From Deltaproteobacteria bacterium (GTDB lineage Bacteria > Desulfobacterota > DSM-4660 > Desulfatiglandales > B25-G16), in NCBI GenBank assembly GCA_019308645.1, contig JAFDHR010000234.1:1-7227 (forward strand): a stretch of 7,227 bases of DNA. The letters are read 5' to 3'. Of the stretch, positions 1 through 5,039 are shown one piece after another. The translations under genes were made by a program, and so were the position numbers. Numbering within the stretch: position 1 is the first letter of the stretch; every line of letters begins with the position of its first letter. A model generated the notes under the pieces. It was not told where the DNA came from, made no database searches, and saw only the letters and a program-made list of their open reading frames with translations.

Positions 1-683
1 TGTAAAGGAAAGGTTTCGTCCAAAACCAGGTAAGCTTTTAGATCAAGTGCGGGAGGTAATGCGTTATCATCATTACGCAATCCGGACAGAACAAACGTAT
101 GTAAAATGGATATCGGATTATATCCGCTTTAATGGGACCCGGCACCCTCGGCAAATGGGTAAACCGGAGATCGAACGGTTTTTAAGTCATCTAGCGGTTA
201 ACAGGAATGTGGCGCCTTCAACACAGAATCAGGCGCTTAATGCGATTCTTTTTCTTTACAAACATGTTATAGACATGCCGCTTAACGATTACATCGACGC
301 AACCCGTTCGAAAAAGCGGAAAAGATTGCCGACAGTGTTGAACCAGTCAGAGATCAGTCGATTTTTTCAACACATAAGCGGGACAAATGAGCTAATGGCA
401 AAGCTCTTGTACGGCGCAGGCTTGCGTTTGATGGAATGTATCCGGCTTCGAGTAAAGGATGTAGATTTTGAAAATCATCAAATTATTGTGCGGGACGGAA
501 AGGGTGGAAAAGACCGGGCAACGGTTTTGCCCAACGGTTTTGCCGAAGACTATACAGGAAGATTTGCGGTTTCATCTAAAGGGGGTACGAAAGCTATTTG
601 AGCAGGATTTGAATGGGGGGCGGGCGGATGTATATCAGCGGGTCAAGTCTCCGTTTGACTTATGTTCTGTTTTTGTTGCTTAA
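1..683 (+). pseudogene. intI: Broken integron-type tyrosine recombinase (integrase)
   Basis: Remnant of an integron-integrase-like tyrosine recombinase, a family that recombines attC/attI sites through a catalytic RHRH...Y set. The frame is open from the left edge (reading PKPGKLLDQVREVMRYHHY), so the true start lies outside the window and the GTG at 47 is internal. The N-terminal SAM-like domain runs from RTEQTYVKWI to about LPTVLNQSEI. The catalytic domain begins with LLYGAGLRLMECIRLRV, whose Arg in GLR is the first catalytic Arg, and continues through GGKDRATVLP. A 13-bp tandem duplication at 519-544 then shifts the frame. Beyond it the +1 frame continues the expected sequence (LPKTIQEDLRFHLKGVRKL...ADVY) to about 635. 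After that homology stops and repeat sequence takes over, ending at a stop at 681-683. The His-x-x-Arg, final His and nucleophilic Tyr are all missing, so it is inactive. It could instead be an integron-like xerC relative; the DQVREVMR-HY-RTEQTYV N-terminus favours integron integrase. Confidence 0.85.
519..544 (+). repeat. 13-bp perfect tandem duplication inside intI
   Basis: CAACGGTTTTGCC occurs twice back to back (519-531 and 532-544). Thirteen is not a multiple of three, so the duplication throws the integrase out of frame. Removing one unit restores a continuous reading RATVLPKTIQEDLRFHL, which matches the family. This is therefore the direct cause of the frameshift. Confidence 0.95.
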
Positions 684-734
684 CACCAAGTTTCATTCTA
701 CAGAATAGCCGTAAAAAAAGCTCCACCAACACTG
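654..734. repeat. Direct repeat A, copy 1 (ends in half a terminator hairpin)
   Basis: About 80 nt, from TTTGACT through CAGAATAGCC to a run of A and AGCTCCACCAACACTG. It is repeated in the same orientation at 1885-1964 with scattered mismatches. The copy supplies the final codons and stop of the broken integrase. It contains only the left arm of the hairpin that is complete in copy 2, and stops matching at 734/735, inside the hairpin loop. The two copies bracket the radC scrap and the PD-(D/E)XK gene. Confidence 0.75.
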
Positions 735-751
735 GCCCGGCGAGGGCAGCT

Positions 752-823
752 CCCCAGTGAAATACGCTTCGCTGTTACAAAAGTAAATTTCACGGGGTAA
801 AAATAGCTGATAGTATATAGCTC
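752..823. repeat. Palindromic element CCCCAGTGAAAT...ATTTCACGGGG plus ATAGCT tail
   Basis: Left arm CCCCAGTGAAAT at 752-763 and right arm ATTTCACGGGG at 787-797 can pair over a 23-nt loop. The right arm is followed by TAAA and a tail (ATAGCTGATAGTATATAGCTC) that recurs with three mismatches at 2250-2279. The same arms with a different loop occur at 2140-2172, and the left arm alone at 3135-3146 and 3250-3261. This is a non-coding repeat family; short ORFs across it are spurious. The element ends where the radC fragment begins. Confidence 0.7.
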
Positions 824-910
824 CCGATATTTTAAGAGATTCTCCCGCGGCCGGTCATCTTCAGACCATTCTCGAATTGGTATGGGGTATTTAGCTTCTT
901 TTTTCTTCAT
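821..910 (-). pseudogene. radC: N-terminal fragment of RadC (JAB-domain protein)
   Basis: About 30 residues beginning MKKKEAKYPIP and then IREWSEDDRPRENLLKY, the hallmark N-terminus of RadC proteins (usually I-x-x-W-P-x-D-x-R-P-R-E-x-L-L). RadC is roughly 225 aa, so about 85-90% is missing, including the whole C-terminal JAB/MPN metalloprotease-like domain with its HxHPSG motif. After LLKY the frame runs straight into the ATAGCT-tailed palindromic repeat and reads meaningless sequence to a stop near 698. It lies downstream of the nuclease gene on the same strand, across an AT-rich gap of about 120 bp. RadC-like genes are frequent in mobile elements and defence islands, which fits the setting. 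The identification rests on this one motif. Confidence 0.75.
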
Positions 911-1029
911 TAATATATGAACCAACTTTGTAACTTTTTTGATTTATACTAGACATATAGTATTCATAGAGGTATTTATTTTGATGATTGAAATCAATAA
1001 CTTATGATTTTGTTTTGTGAATTGCTTTC

Positions 1030-1824
1030 TTAAATCACATGTTTTTCATGCCATTTCATAAATCTTTTCATTGTTGTTTCTTCTAAAAAACGTGGTGAAT
1101 CTACTGGCATATTAAGTTCTTTTGCGACTTTCCTTGCCAGTTTCTTATGTGTCCATGGGTATAATTGATATTTTATGATTAAAGCAAATCCTCCTGCTAG
1201 TTGTAATTCATGAATCCATGTCTTTGGCATCATCCTTACGACGAACACTGGTCTAACATCTAACTTTTTACACATCTCAATCTTAATCCTGAACTCATCG
1301 GGATCAATATATCCTAAACTGTTTTTAACCTCTATACCGTAAGGAATGGAATCTTTTTCAAAAATGAAATCAAGATTGTGCCCTGTTTTTTTCCATTCCT
1401 TATCCCCATATTTCTGTGTGTTCCTCTCGATCATCACAAACCGTGACCTTGCAAAACCTTCTAAAACCATCATCTCCCCATGTAATCCTATATAAGCTCC
1501 TATATTTGGATCAGAATATTCCTCAACAATTCTAATTAATTTTTCAGCACTCCTCTTGTAGTATCTATAATTACGGTTCCATAAAAGCTTTATTGGGGCT
1601 CCTGAACTCAATTTGCGTGTCTCTGATTTAATCAAATCCCTGTCTATTAGCTCTTGTGTTACCCTATGAGTTACCCAGTGAAAAAATTCATCTTCATTCT
1701 GAACCTCAATCTGTCTTGCGAAAAAGACTTCCTTATTCCTCTTTTCAAAAAAATCCTCTAGCTTCTTCCTGGCTATTTCTTGAGGTATATCGGTATTAAT
1801 TTTAGCATTTGCTTTTCTATTCAA
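1030..1824 (-). CDS. Winged-helix plus PD-(D/E)XK nuclease-like protein
   Basis: A 264-residue protein with no family name I can assign. Residues about 15-105 are charged and helical and look like a winged-helix segment (FFARQIEVQNEDEFFHWVTH, then RVTQELIDRDLI). Residues about 108-200 look like a PD-(D/E)XK fold: Glu117 in GLHGE, Asp152 in HNLDFIF, then Glu165-Val-Lys167 in YGIEVKNSLG, followed by an alternating helix and hydrophobic strand (RPVFVVRMMP). That is the E...D...ExK order of restriction-endonuclease and Holliday-resolvase-like enzymes, so a DNA nuclease role is inferred. The start is TTG, chosen because GGAG sits six bases upstream and no early ATG exists. The gene is clearly more AT-rich than its neighbours, suggesting transfer. 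It appears intact and stands alone between two direct repeats, like a defence cargo gene. No methyltransferase partner is visible. Confidence 0.7.
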   Translation of the reverse strand: MNRKANAKINTDIPQEIARKKLEDFFEKRNKEVFFARQIEVQNEDEFFHWVTHRVTQELIDRDLIKSETRKLSSGAPIKLLWNRNYRYYKRSAEKLIRIVEEYSDPNIGAYIGLHGEMMVLEGFARSRFVMIERNTQKYGDKEWKKTGHNLDFIFEKDSIPYGIEVKNSLGYIDPDEFRIKIEMCKKLDVRPVFVVRMMPKTWIHELQLAGGFALIIKYQLYPWTHKKLARKVAKELNMPVDSPRFLEETTMKRFMKWHEKHVI

Positions 1825-1884
1825 TATTGTCTCCAGAAAAACTCCAACTCTCTATAAAACGAATGCCAACGGTACAAATCTTTT

Positions 1885-1964
1885 TTTGACTCATGTTCTA
1901 TTTTTCTTGGTTACCACCACGTGTCATTCACCAGAATAGCCATAAAAAAGCTCCACTAACACTG
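1885..1964. repeat. Direct repeat A, copy 2
   Basis: Same orientation and nearly the same length as 654-734: TTTGACTCATGTTCTATTTT, then CACCA-type and CAGAATAGCC blocks, then a run of A and AGCTCCACTAACACTG. Unlike copy 1 it continues past the loop into the full right arm of the terminator hairpin. It lies upstream of the nuclease gene, within the presumed promoter and leader region. Confidence 0.75.
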
Positions 1965-1981
1965 CGTTGGTGGAGCTTTTT
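1945..1981. terminator. Bidirectional Rho-independent terminator
   Basis: Left arm AAAAAGCTCCACTAAC (1945-1960), five-base loop ACTGC, right arm GTTGGTGGAGCTTTTT (1966-1981). All 16 positions pair, with one G-T wobble. The stem has A on one side and T on the other, so it ends in a T tract read from either strand. It would stop leftward transcription from the hepT module before the nuclease gene. Confidence 0.88.
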
Positions 1982-2017
1982 GGAAAACCTTTTTTGAACG
2001 ATAGCAGAACAAAGCAG

Positions 2018-2190
2018 CCTCCTTAAAGGGCTGAGTTTAGGTTGTGGCAAGCTTACGTCTGTGGTTGAGGTTTGTCAAGGGATAACGCTCTAATGAGCGG
2101 CGTTAGGCAAAAGGATCGTTTCTCTTTAGGAGCGCTTTGCCCCAGTGAAATAATTAAAGGCATTTCACGGGGTAAACTTGAGGGGAGATG
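2018..2190. repeat. Composite intergenic repeat B, copy 1
   Basis: A 151-nt core (2018-2168) matches 3013-3163 in the same orientation and without gaps; I count about ten mismatches by eye. It contains CCTCCTTAAAGGGCTGAG, a small hairpin (TAACGCTC...GAGCGGCGTTA, 2083-2105), a TTTCTCTTTAGGAGCGCTTT stretch, and the palindrome CCCCAGTGAAAT (2140-2151) / ATTTCACGGGG (2162-2172). It is followed by TAAACTTGAGGGGAGATG, also shared with the other copy. No protein is plausible here; overlapping ORFs on both strands are fortuitous. Confidence 0.85.
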
Positions 2191-2361
2191 GGGTCCCGAG
2201 AGGCGGGATCCTCCAGAGGCGGATGAATCTTCGCTTCGCTTCGACACGCGGGGTAAACATAGCTAATAGTCTATAGCTCATAGGATGTAAGGTCATAGCT
2301 GAGAGCCCATAGCTGATATATGATGGGATATGCAAAGCAATCTCTGCCTTGCTATTCCTGT
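2191..2361. repeat. Repeat tail and degenerate ATAGCT units
   Basis: Non-coding stretch between the repeat core and hepT. It begins with an imperfect inverted repeat (GGGTCCCGAGAGGCGGGATCC), then a TTCGC-rich run, then CGGGGTAAACATAGCTAATAGTCTATAGCTC (2249-2279), which matches 794-823. Two more ATAGCT motifs, each followed by a G-A-rich stretch, lie at about 2296-2320. No gene is supported. It acts as the 3' flank of hepT. Confidence 0.55.
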
Positions 2362-2697
2362 TCACATCTCTATAATTTCTTCAAGTTTGGAAATCAAGGG
2401 TGGCAGATCTTCAATTACAGTTTTCCATAAGATATCAAGATTGATGTCGAAATAGGCATGAATGAGCCGGTTCCTCATACCGATGATATTTGACCAGGGG
2501 ATTTGCGGTAGGACTTCACGGGATTCGTTTGATATCCTGGTGGCCGCTTCTCCTATAATCTCAATGCATTTAACAAGAGCAAGCACCAGTTCTCGGTCTA
2601 TATCAAGGGAATTTCTTGTTTTGTCTTGAGAGAATGACTCTGCTTCCTTAGCGGCATCCAGCATATGATGCAGGCGTATCGAATCATCCTTCCGCAT
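2362..2697 (-). CDS. hepT: HepT-family HEPN RNase toxin (DUF86)
   Basis: A 111-residue HEPN-domain protein, the toxin of type VII HEPN/MNT (HepT/MntA) modules. It is all-helical, with SLDIDRELVLALVKCIEIIG and EAATRIS as typical DUF86 core helices, then PWSNIIGMRNRLIHAYFDIN. This last stretch carries the R-x4-H-x-Y motif (Arg75, His80, Tyr82 counted from the chosen start): Arg and His form the RNase site, and the Tyr is where the MntA antitoxin AMPylates known HepT proteins. I start at the ATG at 2697, where AAGGTG lies four bases upstream inside mntA. The longer frame to 2727 adds ten residues unlike the family. It overlaps the 3' end of mntA by 14 nt, the usual translational coupling. Length and motifs look complete, so the toxin appears intact although its antitoxin is damaged. 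Confidence 0.88.
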   Translation of the reverse strand: MRKDDSIRLHHMLDAAKEAESFSQDKTRNSLDIDRELVLALVKCIEIIGEAATRISNESREVLPQIPWSNIIGMRNRLIHAYFDINLDILWKTVIEDLPPLISKLEEIIEM

Positions 2698-2922
2698 ATT
2701 GCACCTTAGATGAGTTAAGGACCTCATCTCTGAAATAGCGACTAAGATCTTGTGCTGTTCTTATATCTACTTTTCGCCCGAGGATTTCAGTCAACTCGAT
2801 TTCCATGCCGGCCAATCGTATAAGCCCAGGTATGTGGGCCGGATCAAACTCTACGAGTATATCCAAATCGCTTTCAGGCGTATTCTTTCCTTGGGGAGTT
2901 CGATATGCATTCCTTTTGTCAT
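2684..2922 (-). pseudogene. mntA: MntA-family nucleotidyltransferase antitoxin, internally deleted
   Basis: MNT-domain antitoxin, normally a minimal nucleotidyltransferase that AMPylates HepT. The 5' end is recognisable: ATG at 2922 (or 2910), reading MHIELPKERI, a common MNT N-terminus. The 3' part reads PESDLDILVEFDPAHIPGL, then EILGRKVDIRTAQDLSRYFR and DEVLNSSKVQYAEG, which is the family's C-terminus. The two parts are in different frames and meet at about 2878-2887. The segment expected between them, about 20 residues with the signature LxLFGSxxR, is absent. The Asp-x-Asp pair (DLD) remains, but without the GS motif catalysis should be lost. From the first ATG the frame hits a stop within the DILVE region, so only about 23 aa would be made. 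A shorter start within the remaining frame (MDILVEFDP, 2866) cannot restore the site. Confidence 0.82.
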
Positions 2923-2954
2923 GATTAAATCTCTATAACTTTAAAGAATGAGAA

Positions 2955-2977
2955 AGAATTTCATTCCACGGGGTAAA
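2955..2977. repeat. Degenerate right arm of the palindromic element
   Basis: AATTTCATTCCACGGGGTAAA resembles ATTTCACGGGGTAAA with a short insertion. It lies just upstream of the mntA start and marks the right boundary of the toxin-antitoxin cargo, before the second composite repeat at 3013. Confidence 0.45.
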
Positions 2978-3012
2978 TCTACCAGACTGACGGTCGACTT
3001 TCAGCATAATAC

Positions 3013-3228
3013 CCTCCTTAAAGGGCTGAGTTTATGTTATGGCAAGCTTACGTCTGCGGGTGGGGTTTGTCAAGGAATAACGCTCTGATGAGCGGCGTTA
3101 GGCTATAGGAGCGTTTCTCTTTAGGAGCGCTTTGCCCCAGTGAAATAATTAAAGGCATTTCACCCCAGTTGAACACCCGGAGGGTCCCCGGTTCAACAGG
3201 GCAAGCGGGGTAAACTTGAGGGGAGATG
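3013..3228. repeat. Composite intergenic repeat B, copy 2 (interrupted)
   Basis: The 151-nt core at 3013-3163 matches 2018-2168. The shared 3' continuation GGGGTAAACTTGAGGGGAGATG resumes at 3207. The 43 nt between (3164-3206) are absent from copy 1 and interrupt the right arm of the palindrome between ATTTCAC and GGGG. Together with copy 1 it brackets the HepT/MntA module as a direct repeat, about 1 kb apart. Confidence 0.85.
3164..3206. repeat. 43-nt nested palindrome inserted in repeat B copy 2
   Basis: CCCAGTTGAAC and GTTCAACAGGG form paired arms with one A/A mismatch around a GC-rich centre (ACCCGGAGGGTCCCCG). The design (CCCAG, then an AT-richer arm, its complement, then GGG) echoes the host palindrome CCCCAGTGAAAT/ATTTCACGGGG, although the arm sequence differs. 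Confidence 0.65.
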
Positions 3229-3900
3229 CAGGGAATATAGCGTTAAGCTCCCCAGTGAAATCCGCCATAATTCCGGCAGATTTTCTTTGCCAAAAAGAAT
3301 CACTCCAAGAAAGGTGGGAAAGATATCCCCATTATTTTTCCTTAGCATCACGTAATGAAAAAGGTGATTAAGCAACAATTTCTTAACCCCAAGAAGTCTC
3401 TTGAAAAAAACATGCAATACATCTTTATCTAAAGCATCTTTATCACAGTGAAAAAACATCTGATCAAGGTAACTAATGCCGTAAGCCTGACGTTTCAACT
3501 CCTCGATGGCAGAAAGATCGGCCTGTCTATTGGTTGACCCGATACGGATATAAGCGCCCTCTTCCAGGCCTTTTGAAGCAAGATAATAGGGCTTTTGCTG
3601 ACCAGGAAGAATCTGGACACTCAGTAGCTGTCTGTTTTTCAGATTAATGGTCTGGATATACGGGGAAACTGACGGACGGATACTATCATGAACAGTATTT
3701 GATATCTTTTCTTCCAACTCAAAAGCGTTCTCTATTCCTACTATATCTCTACTTTTATCATCTACCCCAAGTATTAACTCCCCACCAGCTCCATTCGCAA
3801 AAGCGATAATGGATTTTAACCACTGCGCTCTGGGTGGCAGGGATTTTTTCAACTCAAATTTACGATTTTCAGGCTGTCTTACTTTATCAAGTATATTCAT
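3193..3900 (-). CDS. 3'-truncated AlbA_2/Schlafen-like ATP-binding domain protein
   Basis: N-terminal part of an AlbA_2 (formerly AAA_4, Schlafen-type) protein, a family often annotated as putative DNA-binding or ATP-binding regulators and common in defence islands. I start at the ATG at 3900 because GAGG lies six bases upstream; the frame is also open to 3930. Domain signs, counted from 3900: RKFELKKSLP (about 13-22), SIIAFANGAGGELILGVDD (30-48), IVGIENAFELEEKISN, and AYIRIGSTNR (116-125). From about residue 135 a C-terminal region begins, reaching TFLGVILFGKENLPELWR (197-213). There the coding homology stops, because the next codons are the palindromic repeat arm at 3250-3261, read as RISLGS. 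The frame then runs through repeat sequence to a stop at 3193. Relatives are usually well over 350 aa, so this 235-codon product lacks its C-terminal region and is probably non-functional. Confidence 0.78.
   Translation of the reverse strand: MNILDKVRQPENRKFELKKSLPPRAQWLKSIIAFANGAGGELILGVDDKSRDIVGIENAFELEEKISNTVHDSIRPSVSPYIQTINLKNRQLLSVQILPGQQKPYYLASKGLEEGAYIRIGSTNRQADLSAIEELKRQAYGISYLDQMFFHCDKDALDKDVLHVFFKRLLGVKKLLLNHLFHYVMLRKNNGDIFPTFLGVILFGKENLPELWRISLGSLTLYSLHLPSSLPRLPC
3250..3261. repeat. Left arm of the palindromic element at a gene breakpoint
   Basis: CCCCAGTGAAAT, preceded by AGCT exactly as at 748-763, but with no matching right arm. It sits precisely where homology of the AlbA_2 gene ends, so it marks the truncation junction. 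Confidence 0.65.
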
Positions 3901-3922
3901 TTTTTCCTCACACCGAATACCC

Positions 3923-3948
3923 TTTCTCACATTTTCTCACAGTGAGAA
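3923..3948. promoter_or_regulatory. Palindromic candidate operator upstream of the AlbA_2 gene
   Basis: TTCTCACAGTGAGAA (3934-3948) is a perfect 15-bp palindrome with a central A. A second half-site TTTCTCAC (3923-3930) repeats TTTCTCAC (3933-3940) ten bases away, about one helical turn. It lies 23-48 bp upstream of the AlbA_2 start, where a repressor would act. It could instead be a short hairpin after the DUF1016 gene. Confidence 0.45.
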
Positions 3949-3992
3949 TCAGAAGGTTTGTGAGTTTTGTGGAGAAATGGTCTCAATACGTA

Positions 3993-4930
3993 TTATTCAA
4001 CGGCAAACGCCAGCTTTAGCAATCTGTCCAAAACATCCGTCTTTGTCTCACCTTCCTGCCCGGGCCGCAGGTTAAATTTATTCAGCCGCAAAAATCGGTA
4101 GCCATAGCTTTCAAGTTCTATCTGGCGGCTGATGTCATAATCAAGATATTCCTGGCTAAAATTATGTTTAGTCACAATATCAGGATTTTTTGTGTGGTAT
4201 TCCACTCCGTCATATTCCAGGATCAGGGCTTCTTCGAGGTCACTTTCCGAGTATTCGTCCTTCAGGTTCAGGAACTCCAAAACATAGGGATCTTTGATTT
4301 GCTCTTCCGGGGTAATGGCGTCCTGCGGTTTCGGCTTCGCGCCCCTTGTCAACATAGCGGCTTTGTTCTTCGAAAGCGCAGTCCGCTCATAGAACTGAGA
4401 GTTGATCTGGTGGTCAAGCTGGCGCACGGACCAGCCACCACGGAGGGCTTCCTGTTCATAGAACGTCCGGGCATGCTCGTTCCTCACGGATAGAAGTCGG
4501 ACATAGGCAGACCAGGGGAGTGGAAACTGTTCTGAGACTGCCTGAATACTCAATTCCGCGGACGGCGTCTGCGAATTGTGAGGCTGAGATTTTCCAGACG
4601 GTGTCTGGAGAATATCCTGATACGTGAAATAGAAGGCCCGCATCTGGTAGAGATTACTTTTCGCGAAACCCCGGCCAAACCGGCTTGTAAGATCTGCCGA
4701 AAGTTGCTTAAGCAGAGTCTCGCCATAACCGCCCGCCTTTTTCCTGCCTGCTCACTTTCTACAATGCGACGACCTATCTCCCAGTAGGTTGCGGTCATGA
4801 TGGCATTGGTGGTCCGTGATGATACCCGTCGCGCCTCATCAATGAGAGAGATCACGCCAGACAGAAGTCCGTCATAGTCCTCCATGATTACAGGCTTCCG
4901 AGTCTTCTTCTGCATGCGTTTGATAGTCAC
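3993..4930 (-). pseudogene. Frameshifted, chimeric DUF1016 (YhcG-like) nuclease-family gene
   Basis: The DUF1016_N domain is clear in two frames. From a GTG at 4930, with GGAGG six bases upstream deciding the start, it reads EDYDGLLSGVISLIDEAR, then TTNAIMTATYWEIGRRIVE and SEQAGK. After a run of five A (4738-4742 on this strand) the homology moves to the other frame: GYGETLLKQLSADLTSRFGR, NLYQMRAFYFTYQ, then PLPWSAYVRLL, EQEALRGGWSVRQLDHQINS and DPYVLEFLNLKDEYSESDLE. One extra A restores the frame. At about 4223 the expected YhcG C-terminal PD-(D/E)XK core is missing. Instead there are 76 residues of another type, LEYDGVEYHTKNPDIV and LDYDISRQIELESYGYRFLR, resembling the C-terminal end of DUF559/MTES_1575-like nuclease domains found on large helicase-type proteins. 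The gene is therefore both frameshifted and an in-frame fusion, probably formed by deletion. YhcG-like proteins are often found near restriction and defence genes. Confidence 0.78.
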
Positions 4931-4976
4931 TCTGGGCCTCCGATCCATTTGCTGCTGTCACAATTTACTGCTCTGC

Positions 4977-5000
4977 GGGGTAAAGGCAGCTGATTGGCAA
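4977..5000. repeat. Repeat remnant GGGGTAAA plus AGCTGAT tail
   Basis: GGGGTAAAGGCAGCTGAT resembles the GGGGTAAA-ATAGCTGAT end of the palindromic element at 794-811. It lies in the gap between the DUF1016 start and the 3' end of the HU-fusion gene. It is the rightmost trace of this repeat family and so marks the edge of the island. The rest of the gap holds nothing I recognise. Confidence 0.45.
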
Positions 5001-5039
5001 TGCGGGTATTGGGAAAAGGAGAGGGATGCCAGATGCTGT

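Noticed and set aside
698..820. C-terminal part of the 75-aa minus-strand ORF (after LLKY).
   Set aside because: It is a readthrough of the palindromic repeat and repeat A, not protein homology; only the RadC-like N-terminus is real.
2018..2108. Integron attC site: repeat B ends its hairpin with GCGTTAGGC (GTTAGGC matches GTTRRRY), and a broken integron integrase is nearby.
   Set aside because: No matching RYYYAAC (GCCTAAC-like) partner lies 50-140 nt upstream in either copy. On the minus strand GCCTAAC is present but is followed only by GTTATCC, not GTTRRRY. The small TAACGCTC...GCGTTA hairpin is too short for R''/L''/L'/R'. An attC model scan would settle it.
2053..2266. Overlapping short ORFs on both strands (about 64 aa each).
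   Set aside because: They lie wholly within the non-coding repeat unit, which recurs at 3013 with changes that do not preserve the frames.
2250..2340. Possible CRISPR-like array from four ATAGCT motifs.
   Set aside because: The units are only 6-9 nt, irregularly spaced and degenerate; there are no constant repeats or spacers and no cas genes.
3809..4075. Plus-strand ORFs opposite the AlbA_2 gene start and the end of the DUF1016 gene.
   Set aside because: They are antisense shadows of recognisable minus-strand proteins, with no Shine-Dalgarno or family signature.
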